Of a DNA stretch of 64,000 bases, positions 37,607-50,900 are shown piece after piece. The position numbers and the translations under genes are program-made. The stretch spans positions 74,649,689 through 74,713,688 of the forward strand of contig NC_044571.1 in NCBI RefSeq assembly GCF_901933205.1, written 5' to 3'. How positions within the stretch are numbered: the stretch's first letter is position 1; the number at the start of each line of letters is the position of its first letter. This DNA is from Camarhynchus parvulus. Its lineage: Eukaryota > Chordata > Aves > Passeriformes > Thraupidae. The notes beneath the pieces are model-generated. The model did not search any database and was not told where the DNA came from. It worked only from the letters and a program-made list of their open reading frames with translations.

Positions 37607-38168
37607 TGTCATGGTTTAAATCCAGCTGGAAACTTAGTACCATGCAGCTCCTTGCTCTCACCCCTCTTTACAGTAGGATGGTGAGAAGAATCTGGGGAAA
37701 AAAAAGAAAAGGTGAATCTAAAGAATCGAAGTAAGAACAGTTTAGCAATTGACATAAAATACTATAACAATGATGGTATGATTATGATGATGATGAAAAG
37801 AGAGACAACAAAAAGACAGAGGGAGGAACAAAACCGAGGAGAGACAAGAGATGTACAATGCAGTTGTTCGCTACCCAGTGACTGATGCCCAGCCCGTCCC
37901 CCAGTTCATACACTGAGCAGGATGCTCTCTTGTATGAAATATCCCTCTGGCCAGTTTGGGTCAGCTGGCCTGGCCGTGCTCTCTCCCAGCTTCTTGTGCC
38001 CTCCTCACTGGCAGAGCATGGGAAACTGAAAAGTCCTCGCTCAGATGAAGCACTACTTAGCAACAACTAAAATATAAGGGTGTTATCAACATTATTCTAG
38101 TTACAAATTCCACATCCACCGCCCTGTACCATGTACTAGAAAGAAAATTCACAGACAAAACCAGAACA
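37607..38168 (-). mobile_element. Solo LTR of an avian endogenous retrovirus (ERVL-like), minus strand
   Basis: A 562-bp element with TG...CA ends is flanked by an exact 5-bp duplication, CCTAG. Read on the minus strand it starts TGTTCTGGTTTTGTCTGTG and ends AAACCATGACA. The sequence resembles a widely dispersed bird LTR. Its characteristic blocks are the TTGTTGCTAAGTAGTG block (near 38058-38073), the GACCCAAACTGGCC block (near 37950-37963), a degenerate TATA region (about 37903-37913), and an ATGATTATGATGATGATG tract (plus strand, 37777-37794) in the R/U5 part. The TATA box and the ATTAAA-type polyadenylation signal are mutated, so it is probably inactive. No internal retroviral sequence is present, which points to LTR-LTR recombination. 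A 5-bp duplication is usual for class III (ERVL-type) elements. The family assignment is from memory of bird repeats. Confidence 0.88.
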
Positions 38169-38173
38169 CCTAG
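38169..38173. repeat. Target-site duplication, right copy (CCTAG)
   Basis: An exact repeat of 37602-37606 directly after the CA end of the LTR, which fixes both limits of the insertion. Confidence 0.85.
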
Positions 38174-41100
38174 AAATTCAATTTTTCTGATAAGTGTTTT
38201 TCCTGAGTAGTTACAAAGTTACACTACTTATCTTTTTAATGTACACACAAGCTCAGAAAACTCGTAGAATTTGCCACAGTTACACAATTCCTGGAAGTAA
38301 AGAGCCACTGAAAAATTAATAACACTGCTTGCCTCAATCCATTTTACACTCCTTAGGAATATGTTTCAAAGGTAATGAGTGGATTTAACACCTTTTGACA
38401 TTAAAAACTGACAGCAGATTGTTTGTCTTAGGAAAATCAGATTTAGTACAGTTTTGTTTAAATCTGAGTTGAGGAGATCTATTATAGTCAGGCAGATTTG
38501 AAATAGTTTGGTCTTCAGTTGTAGCAAAGAAGCAAATGCTGTTAACAATGTAGTACATCATGACAAGTAAATTGAAGGTGAAGTAAAGCAAGAAAAAGCT
38601 CAATCTGTATTGAATGCAGGCCTCAAGTCTACCTGAAGGTCATACAGAGAGAAGATGAAAAAAGGCACAGCACAGACATATAATGCTGCCTTTACTCTTT
38701 CTGTTTCTATTCTGATAGTCTGGGGATAAAGCCGTGCAGATATGTCAGGATGAATGATTTTTGGATTTTGATTTCAAGAAAGTGTCCTTGTGGGAGTCTG
38801 CACAAGAGTAAATTAATGACAGGACATGCTTGAAGAGGCTAAGGCATTCTATGTAAGAATTTTGTAGTTACAATTTAAGGGTCAGTTATGACATTCGTCA
38901 GTCCAAACCTCAGAACATGTATACAGTTTACATTTTAATTCCACTAGAAGAATTTGCAGATTGCTGCAAAGCTATTTATCACCTAATCAGAATTTTCAAA
39001 GTGTGTTTCAAATCTTGTAGTTTTGTTTTCTCAAATGAACAATTTACTGTACTAGTTCTTGGCATTGAAGCTCAAAGGGCATTTGATTTCAATATATATG
39101 CTTATGATGTGCTGAAACACTATAATAATATTTCGAAGAATTTATGTACCTTCTAGAGCCAGGAAAATACTTTTATATCCAAATGCTTTACACAGAGATA
39201 TAGGGCATTCCTTTAAATCACATATACTTTGTTTTAGCTTATTTACCATAAAGATGCAAGCAATCTTTCTTTTTTTTTTTTTTCCCTTAGGAAATATTAG
39301 TCTACCATTCTCATACCTGCTCATAAATCTGGTAGCGAAGATATTGTTTCCAGAGATGTCCTGGGTTGTTTCCCTCTCACCCAGCTTCATGTGTTCTGCA
39401 GTTTATATGTGTACACACTAGCTAGTAACCCAATGCTCTCTTCAAGGTCAATAGAGAGCAATACATAGTGATTCATCTGACCTATTTTAATCATCTATTT
39501 TAGGATGAGATGACTCATGCTTTGAAAGTGCCAATTTTACTCCACTCACTGTGAAAAAGTCTTGACAACTAGCTAGCATGAAAATATCTGTACTGCTGAT
39601 GTCTATATTTGTGATTTCACAAATGCCATTCCATGTGCTATCTTCAGAACTCTCTGATTTCCCCATCTTTTATTTATAAAAATTCTAGTCATCCAATCAG
39701 TGAGCCAAAATAGAATTGTATAGCACTGCTGAATATGCATATACCATAAGTATCAACTAGTTAGTAGCATATTTTAAACAATCTCCATGAAAGAAACTCA
39801 CATCATTGACTGAATTCAGAAAGTCATTTTTTCAGACTGAAAGAGCTTCAGAAACAATTCTTCTATTGCTGGCCTAACAAAAATGAAACTCAGAAGAAAA
39901 TATTTTGGTAGAGAATATAAGTGGTGCTAATATAACTAAAGAGGTACACCCCTCTCTTTCATATGATTGGATGCAGTTGTTATTGTAAAAGTATTGGAAA
40001 AGCAGTATGCACACAACTTTGACTGTTTTGATAAGGCTGAGAGGTTTTGTACCTTCTTAATCACATCTTGACAGTGAAAAGAGTGTTTTGTATGCAGCCC
40101 ACCCTGAACATAGTTCGTGTTTAATGTGTGATGGGAACAAAAGTTGTTTGACAATTTGTAAAAAAGGCAGTTGTTATACATTATGACAATTGGGTATATA
40201 CAGTAAAAGTGGAACCCTGCAGACGAATTGACCTTTTTCAGCACCTTCCTTCCTGCATGTAATGAATGTGACATTTAGTATAATGATATCACTTTTCTTC
40301 TTGGACATTACTAGAGAGATGAATTTTCATCATGAATGTGTGAAACTAGTGAAAAGATTTCTAAAGCTAACATCTTACTCCATGCATTAAAATCATGTCA
40401 ATGCCTCAGATACTGTGTAAACAAACCTACCTCTCATATCCTAGGCTTGCTGTATTTTGGCAATTTATCCTTATTCTCTAAAAAACCCTCTCATTTTGAT
40501 GAGTAAAGATGCTAATCCCTAAACATTAATAATCAGTAAGAGCTGAAGCTTACTTTTGTATTTTTTGAAGCATGGTGCCAACATTTAGCAGTGTTAAACT
40601 CTACTGAAACGTGCATAATCATAGGAGTTAAGAGTTTACAAAAGCAATCATTGTTTCAGGCTTCACTGTAAGTGTAACCAACCAACTAACTGTAAATTAA
40701 TGACATCTGCCAATTTTGCAGGGTTTTAGAAGTGTGATATAGCATTATAGCATATAGCAATTAATGTTAGAAACAAGCAAATTTCCTCCTGCGCTTGCGT
40801 TATTGGTCATTTTACAGGACTAATAGGTTAATTATATGGCTGGTTAAGGAAAGGCAAAGTTATTAATATCTCAGTATAAATGAAATATGATTTTACAGAA
40901 GGTATCAACATCAAAACCCAAGCCAAGCAGTTAGAGGATGTGGATGAAAGGGATCTGGCCCTTCAGCCTGTGTCTTGACCAGCGTAGATATGGCCAAGTT
41001 TTCTGTCTTAAAAATTGTAGCTTTCTGTACCGATCCACTTAAATCACTGTTTGTAGGAGCTGCCTTGCAATTTCAGCCTTTGATTGTCTTAATTTGAGGA

Positions 41101-44100
41101 GTTAAATGTTTTGCTAAAGTTTCTGTCATTTTGGCAGAAGCTGAAAAAAGTGTTATCAAGTGCACATTCAGCTTGCTGTAGGATGGTGTTGGGTTTGGTT
41201 TTGCATGCGCTGGTCTGCTATTGGATTTGTTATTTAATTCTTTGTTTTCATGGTACCCAAAGGGATTTTCAGCACTCTAGAGGCATGGCGACCTCCTTGA
41301 ATTGTTCTCAGAAACTGGGTCTGTGAAACTGCTGACAATTATTTACTTGTCTTTTATGAGCTTTTACTCTTGGTTCCATCTTGCAAAGAGTTGGGAAACC
41401 CAGGAAATGCTGAACATGTTCAAGGTTTATAAAAATCAGTGGTGCTGGAGGTCACTCATTGGATTATGCTATCATATAAAATGAGATATTCAGTGAGCCA
41501 CGGTCCTTCCATTTAAATCAGATAAACTTGTGAAACTTAATAACCATTGCCCTATTTAAATAGTTTTGGGTATACACAGATAGAGCACAACATCATCTTA
41601 TATAAAATACACATGATGTATTATTTATCTTGATTTGCAGCATGTAAATAATAAATCCCATGTTCTGTTATTCTTCTTATTATTGAGTAGCAGCTGAATT
41701 GAATTCAGTAGGCAAAAGATACAAGAAATTTAAGGATGTCCAATCTACACCGTTAAGTGCTTTGTAATGATGAATTAAAGAATTACACCTCTCAAAAGCA
41801 CTGTTACTTAAGAAGAAATGCAAATATGTCTAAGAAGTTATTAAATATCTAATTTATTATGTTTTTCTCAGCTTTAATTGCATTCTAATTTTCTAATTAA
41901 TTTTAGAAGGAATACTCAGGAGCATACCTATTTATCTGCCAATTTTAAGATGTATAACTTGTTCTTGAGTAGCCAGCATAGAATCTTTAAAAAACCCCTG
42001 AGCACAGAGCTATAGTTAATAACATGTTTGAACAAAAACAAAAAATGACTTTTTAGTCCCATAAAGATGTGCTTTATTTTTTTTTTGAGATTATATTCTC
42101 TGAAACATTAACAATAGTAAGCATCTTTAAAACAGTTCACTGACATTGAATCTGTCAAAATAAAAGTTTTCAAGCTGAGGAATGTGTTGCATATTTGTTT
42201 CCAGAAATGTGTTTAAATGAATTGGAAATGACAAACTTGTGATATGAAAAGAATACACCCATTTAGCAGAAGTGCTAAATTAGAAAGTTGTTCAAAGTTA
42301 GAGGCAGTAAAGTCACTCCCTTTTGAGAAGAAAAGAGTTGAAGAATGAGAGTTCATGCAAGCAGTGCACACTGAAAAATATATGTGTGATTCTGTTTATT
42401 TCAGATGCAGTTAACTTGATTAATGATCCTGTGGTTATTTTGTGACAGAGAATTTCAGTCATATCTCCAAGATGAAAATGTAAATGATAAAGTTTTGGTA
42501 AAAAAATATGAATGGAACATTTATGACTGTAGATAGTTTTTAAGATTACATGTAATGTCAAATCTATACTGATATACTTTGATCATATCAGTTTCTCTTC
42601 TGAAATTCTCGAACATTGTAAATGCATAAATTCCTAAAAGTCTTTAATTTTTTCTTGTATTAATTTATTTTTTATTAAAGTCCAAAATTCATCTGTTCAT
42701 ATGATGATATCTACACATGAAGTAGTCATCTTTATTGGAAAAGAAGTAGACAATTACCCTATGTCATCTCTTAACATTGATCACTAAAAAACTGATATGG
42801 CTTTATGGTCAGAAATGTGTCTTTGCATTTACATTTTCATGACAAAAACTTCACATTTCCTCAATAACTTTATGCTGTAAAGATTTAATCATTGCATGCT
42901 TATGAACACTTACACTATGGATAGATCTCATGCATTTGTTTAAATATTCAAATAATTTCTTCCACTTAATTTTCTTGAAATAATTTTTTTCACTACAAAA
43001 ACAAGAAAATACTTTATTATTTTTCAGAGCTATGTTTAAAAAGAATTATAACTGTCCTGGAAATCAAATATGGATTTTTCCTAGAAATAAGGATCCCTGA
43101 AAAGCATCCCAAAGGATCCTAATCAAATGACATTTCAAGAAAACTTACATGCAGCTGGTTGTCTTACCTTAAACTGAAGCTTAAGAACTGAGGGCTCAAA
43201 ACTGTACAAAATTATGATAATTTTAGTTTAATAACACTATTTCAAACACTTGTCTAAAAAAAGAGATTACTAACACCTCAAATGACTTTTATCTAATTAT
43301 ATCTTTCATTTTTTGAGTGCTCATATTTAATTTAATTGAGAAACCTCAAGGTTTTATAAAGATCTTCAGTATTTTAGAGCAAAAGACTGTACTTAAATGC
43401 TTTTCTGTTTATGGTTTTTTATTTTTTTCTTATGGCTATTTAAAAATGCATGGGAATTTTTATTGTCTAACATCATCTACCACTATTATGGTACTAAATA
43501 GATACTGTATCGCGCATATGAGAATTATTCTGGCCTCTAGATCAAACTTGTTTCTTTCTTTGCTATTAAAAAAATAAACCAAAAAATTTTACTAGCTTCA
43601 GCCCTCTCTCAAACAGTAATTTTGATCTTTATACGCTTCTCTAAGGAAGAAAAAAAGTCATAACTCTTGAGAACTCAATGCATTGATTTTCTATTAAGAA
43701 AGTAACAAAATCAGCAAAATACTATAGAAAAATTCGTAGGCTAGAAATATTACAATATTAGCCAAATATAGCAAAATATTAAGTAATCAAGTAGTTCAGA
43801 CTTATTTGTTGGAGAGATTTCATTAGTAAGTATAGCACAAGTAAAACAAAGATATCACATTGTTCAACCTAACTATAAAATTAAATGGACTTTGTGTTCC
43901 AGAGCTTATAAAACAGTATTCCCAAATGGAGTCTAATCTCAAGAGGCTCAGTTTTTTTCACATTTTCATAACTGCCATAAAGCATCTACAGCAACAACAT
44001 GTATGTGTTCCTAGGATAGGCTTGTTTATCTATTTTAAATAGCTGGACTGTTTAGGGTCTGGCTCTGCTTCTGTGGCTTCTTGATGAAGAGCAGAAAGAT

Positions 44101-44673
44101 AAGACCCAGCACGATAAAGTTATTCTTCATTTCTGTTGCTTAAAAGAAGCAAGTCCTTACTTAGAGACTTTTGGAAAGGAAGTGACTCCTCCTACTTTTT
44201 ACACCCTTACATCTGGTAGTTTAATCCCAATTCCGTACCCTGGAGCATCATGACAAAGAATCAGAGCATGTAAAGCTCTCACAGTTTTTTCCTTCATCCT
44301 GTACCATCTTTTGAAGAGTAGATGATGCAGAATATAAAAGTTTACGCCAACAGCTAAGTTGCTTTTAGGGTCTGTGTTTTTCCTTCTTTTCCTCTTTATT
44401 TTTGTATGTCAAATTAGTACAGAAGTGCCCTGGACTACAGATTTTTTATTGATTTTATATTTCATTCTCTCACTTTAAAATAAAAATCCAGATTCATGAA
44501 TTCTTCAAACTGGTGGAGCAGTTTGAAGAAAACTTTTTTTTTTCCTTGAAGAAACATGAAAGTGTACTTTTCTGTGATTCATGGGATCAAGTACTTGGAG
44601 GTGACCTGAAGTAATGGAAAGGTACATGAGCATCTGCTAAAAACTGTGAGTTAAATTTGGAAAAAGGTTTACA
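38174..44673. other. AT-rich unique sequence, nothing recognised
   Basis: It contains a T14 run at 39270-39283 and no recognisable transposable element or gene. The longest frame (112 codons, minus, 39936-40274) has no supporting signals. AT-rich stretches at about 40780-40910 and 41740-41960 look complex rather than repetitive and could be conserved non-coding DNA, but this is not testable here. Confidence 0.4.
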
Positions 44674-44743
44674 AAATTGTGCATTTGCAATTTTGCTTGT
44701 TCTGCTGCTTTGCAGAACAAGCAAAATTGCAAATGCACAATTT
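44674..44743. repeat. Perfect inverted repeat: 32-bp stem, 6-nt loop
   Basis: The 32 bases at 44674-44705 (starting AAATTGTGCATTTGC) are the exact reverse complement of 44712-44743, separated only by TGCTTT. The transcript of either strand would fold into a 32-bp perfect hairpin. Perfect stems this long are rare in unmasked unique DNA. There are no transposon-like flanks or target duplication. Natural animal pre-miRNA hairpins usually have mismatches and a larger loop, so a recent palindrome made by fold-back template switching is at least as likely. Confidence 0.97.
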
Positions 44744-45861
44744 CAGAAATGAGGAAAATGGAGAAAGAATGAAGGAGGTTATTGCAAAGCAGAACATGCT
44801 GAGACCAGTCAAGAAAAGCACCTGAGCTCATCTCTTAGCACAGAGACCAGCCTAAGCAACTGGGTAAAAAGAAAGCATCATGCAGACCAGATCCACGCAG
44901 CAGAGCTTCCCACAAACACAATTTTGTGATTGCTGCTGTGCTTTATGGCTCCTCAGGGTGATGGTTTCTTGGATGCTGAGCTGAGAAGAGGAAGTGGCTG
45001 CTGGTGTGATAACAATTTGCCTTAAAAGGAGGAAAAAGAAGCAGTAAAAGGCAGTGAACCCTACACCATGTCTTTTTTCTGCACACATCATCTGTGTGTC
45101 AAAGCACTCAGAGTGCCCTGAGAGACCAGGGCCAACAAAGCTGTAGAATGGCACAAGAACTTGCCAAACTGTTTTCTGGGCACAGGCAATAAAGGGTCAA
45201 GCAACCCTTCAGGCACACATTGGTAAGTGGTCAGCTATTCTGATTTCCTGGGGGAGAAAGTAAATTAAAATGAGGATTTTTTTTATTTTTTTCACTCTTG
45301 CTGGATTATATTATCCAAGAAAAAATTGTCAATTATTTTTATTGTACTTCTTTCTCAGAGCAAGTGTTTGCCCAGGCAGGTAGTAATTTCTTTTTGTTTG
45401 CTGCTGTTCTAACAGCCAAAACATTCTCACTGGCACACATTCCTTAGGAACAGGTCACAACAAAAAAAAAAGGCTTTTATTTAAAGTGATCATCTCTTTC
45501 TTACAGCAAGGTGTTGGATGCTGGCTCCTCTACTAAAATAGGGGTCTCTTGGATGGTGACATATCTAACAGCAGTGAAGCCAAAACGTTAAATCTAGCTC
45601 TCACCCCTGGCCCTTATACATTACTTGGACCCAAATAAGGAAGTGATGTTCTTCACATCCATGTTTCTGAGAATCAGACAAACATTACAGATAGGTCCTG
45701 CTCCTCACCTCCTAAGAAGATGATAAATTACAACCTTGTTTCTTAAAGGTGGCGTCCTTTTTCTTGCACTTTTCCTTCACCATAAGAGGAAATCAGGGGA
45801 CAAAAAAGGGGAGAGGGATGCCCAGAGGTGAAGCAAAGAATCTGTGTCTCCTACTTTTCAG
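44744..45861. other. Unique sequence, nothing recognised
   Basis: Slightly more GC-rich than its surroundings but without a recognisable repeat or exon. Confidence 0.4.
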
Positions 45862-45969
45862 GGTCCGACAGCATTTATGTGAAATTTCGGAAAGTTGGGA
45901 CCATTTCAGTTCTGCACACCAACAAAAGATATAAATACTCAAACTGCTTCTCCCAGTGTGATGGTGGAG
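45862..45969 (+). other. Candidate internal exon, 108 nt, phase 1-1, unrecognised
   Basis: A strong acceptor (TGTGTCTCCTACTTTTCAG) precedes a 108-nt segment that ends at a good donor, GGAG|GTAAAA. It is open in one frame with 35 whole codons and a split codon at each end, so it is phase-symmetric. The peptide begins SDSIYVKFRKVGTISVLH and contains two cysteines near its end (NCFSQC). I do not recognise a domain. No partner exon was found nearby. In 64 kb some splice-flanked open segments of this size will occur by chance. Confidence 0.25.
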
Positions 45970-47928
45970 GTAAAAAAGTCAGAAGTGATGAAGAACATGG
46001 GCATATATATAATTGCCTTGACAAAAGGTAGCATAACCAGAGTGGATTAGAGGGGAAATACAAGTTATAACAAAATTATGAACCTTTTCCCAATGGATGT
46101 AGGAAGCCCAGCAGCTGGATACTCATAGCATTTTTTTTTATTTCCAAAGCTTTGCAAATGGATTTAGTGCATCATGTTTACTCTTCAGCATCTCGGCCAA
46201 AGGAAACCTCAACTGCAGCAAAGTTTTGGTGTATTTAGCACAATTTATCATCTCTGTTTCTACAGACATTTCTGTTCACACTCTGGGTGCTGCAACAGCT
46301 AGTATTACAGAGTTAAAGGAAAATCTTGTCATGGAACAATGAATCCATGCAACCTTGTGTTCTGGGACTGACATAGATTTAAGGACCAATGGAACTGACA
46401 ATATCTAGGTGTATTGTTGAAAAGGAAAGCTTTTTGATTAAATTTCTGTTTTCTGTAAATGCTATGCAGATGACATTCAGTTATTTCATAAAAGTTTTGC
46501 TATGTGGTACATCAGTCAGGAATACAACATTTGTTCTAAATGCTGGCAGTACCCATCACTCTTCTCTAGGAAAACTCCACTTGTCTGACAAAATCTCTTT
46601 ATCCAGTTTAATTAAAGGTTTACTCTGGCAATCTTAGGTAGTTAAAATGCTTTGCTAATTGCTACTTGAACAAAATGAACTATTTACAAATTATCATTCT
46701 TGAAGGAAGCAAGGAAATAGTAACTCTCTGCTCAAATTTTCTTCTGGATAAATGCTTAGTTGAGATTTGAAAATCATTGAAATGAGTATGAGTAAGTAAA
46801 TGTAAGAGTGGTTAGAGACTTCAAAGACTTAATCTCTAGGAGATTTAATGTGAGAAAATATTATTAAAATAAAATTAGCATCACCTAACTTCAGTCATGT
46901 CAATGTTCTATATCTAGTAAGATAGTCTGTTTTTTTCTGTAATCAATGGCAATGGACAGGCAAGTCCTAAGGCTATTAGTCTTGACTGCATTAGACACTT
47001 TACATTGGGAAATGCTTCTCTGACAATTGACTCCAAAGGGAGTCCAGATAATGAACTTAGACTTGATGCCCAACTCTTATAAAGCTAAATGAAATTAATC
47101 TCATTCTTCATTTCCACATAATAATAGATACAGTCATTACAGTAGCTCCATTTCCACAAACACTCACAGTTCATTACAAGACCAACACATAAGCATGATA
47201 TTATTAACATAATTATTCTGGATAAAACACAACTATGCACTTTAAAAAAATGGGAGCAGCTTATTTTATCATCCCTTTTTTTTCTTTTTTAATTGCCGTC
47301 CTTGATGTACTTAACTATTCCTCATTCTAACATGAGAATATTATTCATTAGGTCTTCTCTGCTTGAAATACTATTGTTTTCCAGCTTTTCATTATGCCCT
47401 TCATCTCCATTTGTTCTCCTACCAATAAAATTGTTTTGCTTCTTTCCTTAAGAGCAAGGATACCTCTTTCCATGACCCACTGTCTGGCCTGAAGTTGCAT
47501 TCTGCTCTCTTGGTGTGAATTCACACTGCTGCTTTGTTGGTTATCATTCTCAGTAAAACATCATCAAAACCCTTTTGGGTGAAATCCTACTTTGCTCTAG
47601 AGGTCACTAGAAAATTGTCACTTGAAAAAGTTTTCAATGGGACAGTATGTATTTCTGTTTGTGAAGAGACCCATATGAAAAATTTAGCCTTCTACAAATC
47701 ACTCAACCAGTCTGAACATCTCTCTTTAGAACACTTAAGAGATGCTACCCAGGGCACACAAAACTTCACTCACTTGTCAGGGCTTAACCCAAATAGGAAA
47801 AGAACAAGCATGCACTTAATTACTCTGGTAATGAGCATCTTGGTGATATAAGGAGCAAAATGTAAGTTATTACATAGAAGTATTTACTTTGTTTTTTAAC
47901 AAGTCTAAGTCCATATCAGAGCAGTCGT
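45970..47928. other. AT-rich unique sequence, nothing recognised
   Basis: A 105-codon plus-strand frame at 47534-47851 has no supporting features. No transposable element was seen. Confidence 0.4.
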
Positions 47929-47994
47929 ATTCACATATTTCAGGTTTCGGTATATTCAGGTTTCAGAATATTCAGAATATTCGCATATTTCAGG
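47929..47994. repeat. Degenerate minisatellite-like tandem of TATTCAGG/TTTCAGG units
   Basis: TATTCACATATTTCAGG and TATTCGCATATTTCAGG bracket two further partial units ending TTCAGG or TTCAGAATA, giving an irregular tandem array of about 66 bp. Confidence 0.75.
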
Positions 47995-50900
47995 AACATC
48001 TTTTGTTACATACTGCATAACTGTTAGAGCAACATTGTTCTAGAATAACATGGGAATTGAATGCTCCAAAACCACCCACCCAATATTCTCCAAATCTTCT
48101 AACAATGGCTGTCTCTCTTCATTCCTTCATCATTGCCCCAACCATAGAATTTGCTGAGCTTAGATTGTCCTTGTTTTCAAAGGTGCAGATGTTCAGCTTT
48201 AACATGAAAAGGCTATGGTTAGCCTGTTGGCACCTCAGGTTTCACCTTTAAAAAATGAAGACTCTTAAGGCTTCTCCACTTTGCAGTAAATCACTTTTGC
48301 AAAGCTAAATTACTTAACAACCGCAAAATATGCTGAGATCCTGCTGTAAAGAAGTTATTATATGGAAGCTGCAAAATTATACTGTAATGCTTACAAATGC
48401 AGAGAATCAGCAGTTTGGGTGACAGGTCATTTGCAAACAGAATGTAAGAGAGAACAAGGTCTCCAGGGAATAATTTAGTTCATTGTCTGAAGATTTATAC
48501 CTACTGGTGTTGCCAGCTGAATAGGTTTGTTCCATACAAAAATACAAGTTGATCTATTATATAACTTTTTAAAATTCTTTCAAGTCTTTATTTCAGAGAG
48601 AGATGTTATCTGGTTAATGTACATGCGGCTGTAGCAGGATGGAGTGGTGCATTTGAAATATACCAGTTTAGGTCAACCGAATCCTTATTGTGAAAAATTC
48701 TTGTTACAGGCACTTAATTGTGGAATCATTAATAGTGCTTGTTAAAATAATATTCTTTTGTTTTGTGTGAACCATAGGATTTGAAATGGGATGTCATGTT
48801 AGGGCTTCTGCAGAAGATAATAATCAGGCCAACAGAAGATCTTGAAGAGATGCCTCATGATTTATTCTGTCTCTGAAAGCTAACATTCTTATATGTATTG
48901 ACATGTTTTCATGATTGTTGTAATGGTTCTGAAACAACTTTTCAGATTATTATAATTATCTAATAATAAAATATTTTAATAGGATTTTTTTCTTCCTGTC
49001 ATGCAGTATTTTTTCTTCTGCTCTTGGTAAAAATGTAAAACTGAAAAGAAGTCTTGTCTGGTTTTTTGTACATTTCAGTGTTTAACATTGTATGAAAAAT
49101 GCTGTCCAATGTAATTGTGCAGAAAATGTGTCTTCCTATTAACTTCCTATTAACTCTAAAAATACCTGCCTTATTTTTGCACAGCTCAGTTTTATATTAA
49201 ACAACCTGATTTTCTCATGAAGAGGACATGTGGAGCTAAACTTCTTGCTAATTCTCGCCGTGTCACTACTCTCAGGAGAGATGCAGCTACCACTCTGAAG
49301 CACAAATGCTGCATGACAATCCCCAGAACAGCATTCAAAAATTATGTAAACAGTAAAAGAAATACTTTTCCCATTACTTGGAAGAGTTCTTTCTCTCTGT
49401 CCTGTCAGTGGCAAGTCTCTCATTCCCTTTCTATCACACCTTTTTCCAGTTTGGTTGATGAGTTCCCTTTGATTGAACGGAGATTATGTAAAGGGAGTAA
49501 CAAAGAATAAGAAATTGAAAAAGCACACTGTAGCAGAAGCTGTCTGACCACAGAGAGAAACAGAAAACTTTCTCAGGCATCGTTCTGGGGAAGTTGTGAG
49601 AAGATCAGAGAAAATAATGAGAAACAATTCTTAACTTGCTGCACCTGATATAGTGGACATGTGGAATAGCCAACACCATGGTGATGGTGTTTTAAGTAAA
49701 GGACCAATCAAGTCCACCTGTAGTGAAGTAGAGTATAAAAAAACAACGAGTTTCTTAATAAAAATAATGATCAGCCTTATGTAATTTATTGTCTGGTCCT
49801 GGGTTGTTTCACTGACAGTCGCACCATCTTTATCTTGTAAAATAAACAGAATATAAAGATTGGATCAGATTAGAAGTCATAGATTAAAAGACTACACAGA
49901 AGAAACTAAATGGTAACCTAGTTCTAATTTATAATTAGAAATTCATTTCTAATTCTATGGCAGAAAAGTGAAATATTTTATGATCATTCATTATCATTGA
50001 AATAATAAAGGACAACACTAGAAGTTTAGAAGACTGTTGAGAAGAAAACTTCTGAATCAAAAATACAGCTGTCTTTTTTTTTTTGACATTTTTCTTTCTT
50101 TTTTTTTCTTACTAGCCCATACAGAAGTGCCTGCAATATATTAGAAAACATATGTCCAGGAATCTTCTAGTGATGTGGAATATTGAAAAAAAAAAAATTT
50201 CTACCAGTATCAATTGATCGGCAATATAAACACAAGTGTAGTAAATATGAAGAGGATGAGAACTATGCAGATGGCTGACACCTACAGGAGCAGGCCATCA
50301 AGAGCCTGCCACATGCCTTCTTCAGTTTTTCAGGACAAGCAGGATCCGAGAAGGTGACTGCATCCTGATGACTCACAGAGGCAGGATGGTTGGGTCCTGG
50401 TACATCCCTGACCCTCATCCACAACCAATACCCTCCTAATAAGAGCCCTGCAAGTGGAGGGGTACATTGGAGAACTGGTGCTTCTTGTCATTGCAGACCA
50501 TCCTGGACCGCCTTGCTGGATACTTGCCAGATTAATTACGTGCATTCTTGTGTGTGCTAAAATGTGAGTGTTAGGGACTGAATCAGTGGTATTTTAAATT
50601 AAATTAGCATTTCCATTCTGTGAGACCTGAGAGTGCTGTGAGACCATTCTGTGCACCTGAGATACTGTATTGACCTTCATCAATACCACCAATATAAGGA
50701 TGAAGAAGCACACACACTGTACTGTGCCATTTTCCCACAAGCAGCTGGAGGCTTCTTGCAGTTGTGGACAAGGGAAGCTTGCTATCACCTGCCTCATCTG
50801 TCTAAAGCTGACCTGGAAATTAAATTTTCTGATTTGTGAACAATTGGCTGGCTATTCTGTTCTGTGTGGTCTTATGGGGGAAATACCCTTTTCCTTATTA

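Noticed and set aside
39936..40274. 112-codon minus-strand open frame
   Set aside because: Composition is not protein-like and no flanking signals support it.
44674..44743. Hairpin as a conventional microRNA gene
   Set aside because: The stem is perfectly paired over 32 bp with only a 6-nt loop, unlike typical animal pre-miRNAs, and neither arm matches a microRNA I recognise. It is kept as an unexplained palindrome.
47534..47851. 105-codon plus-strand open frame
   Set aside because: No recognisable domain and no splice or polyadenylation context.
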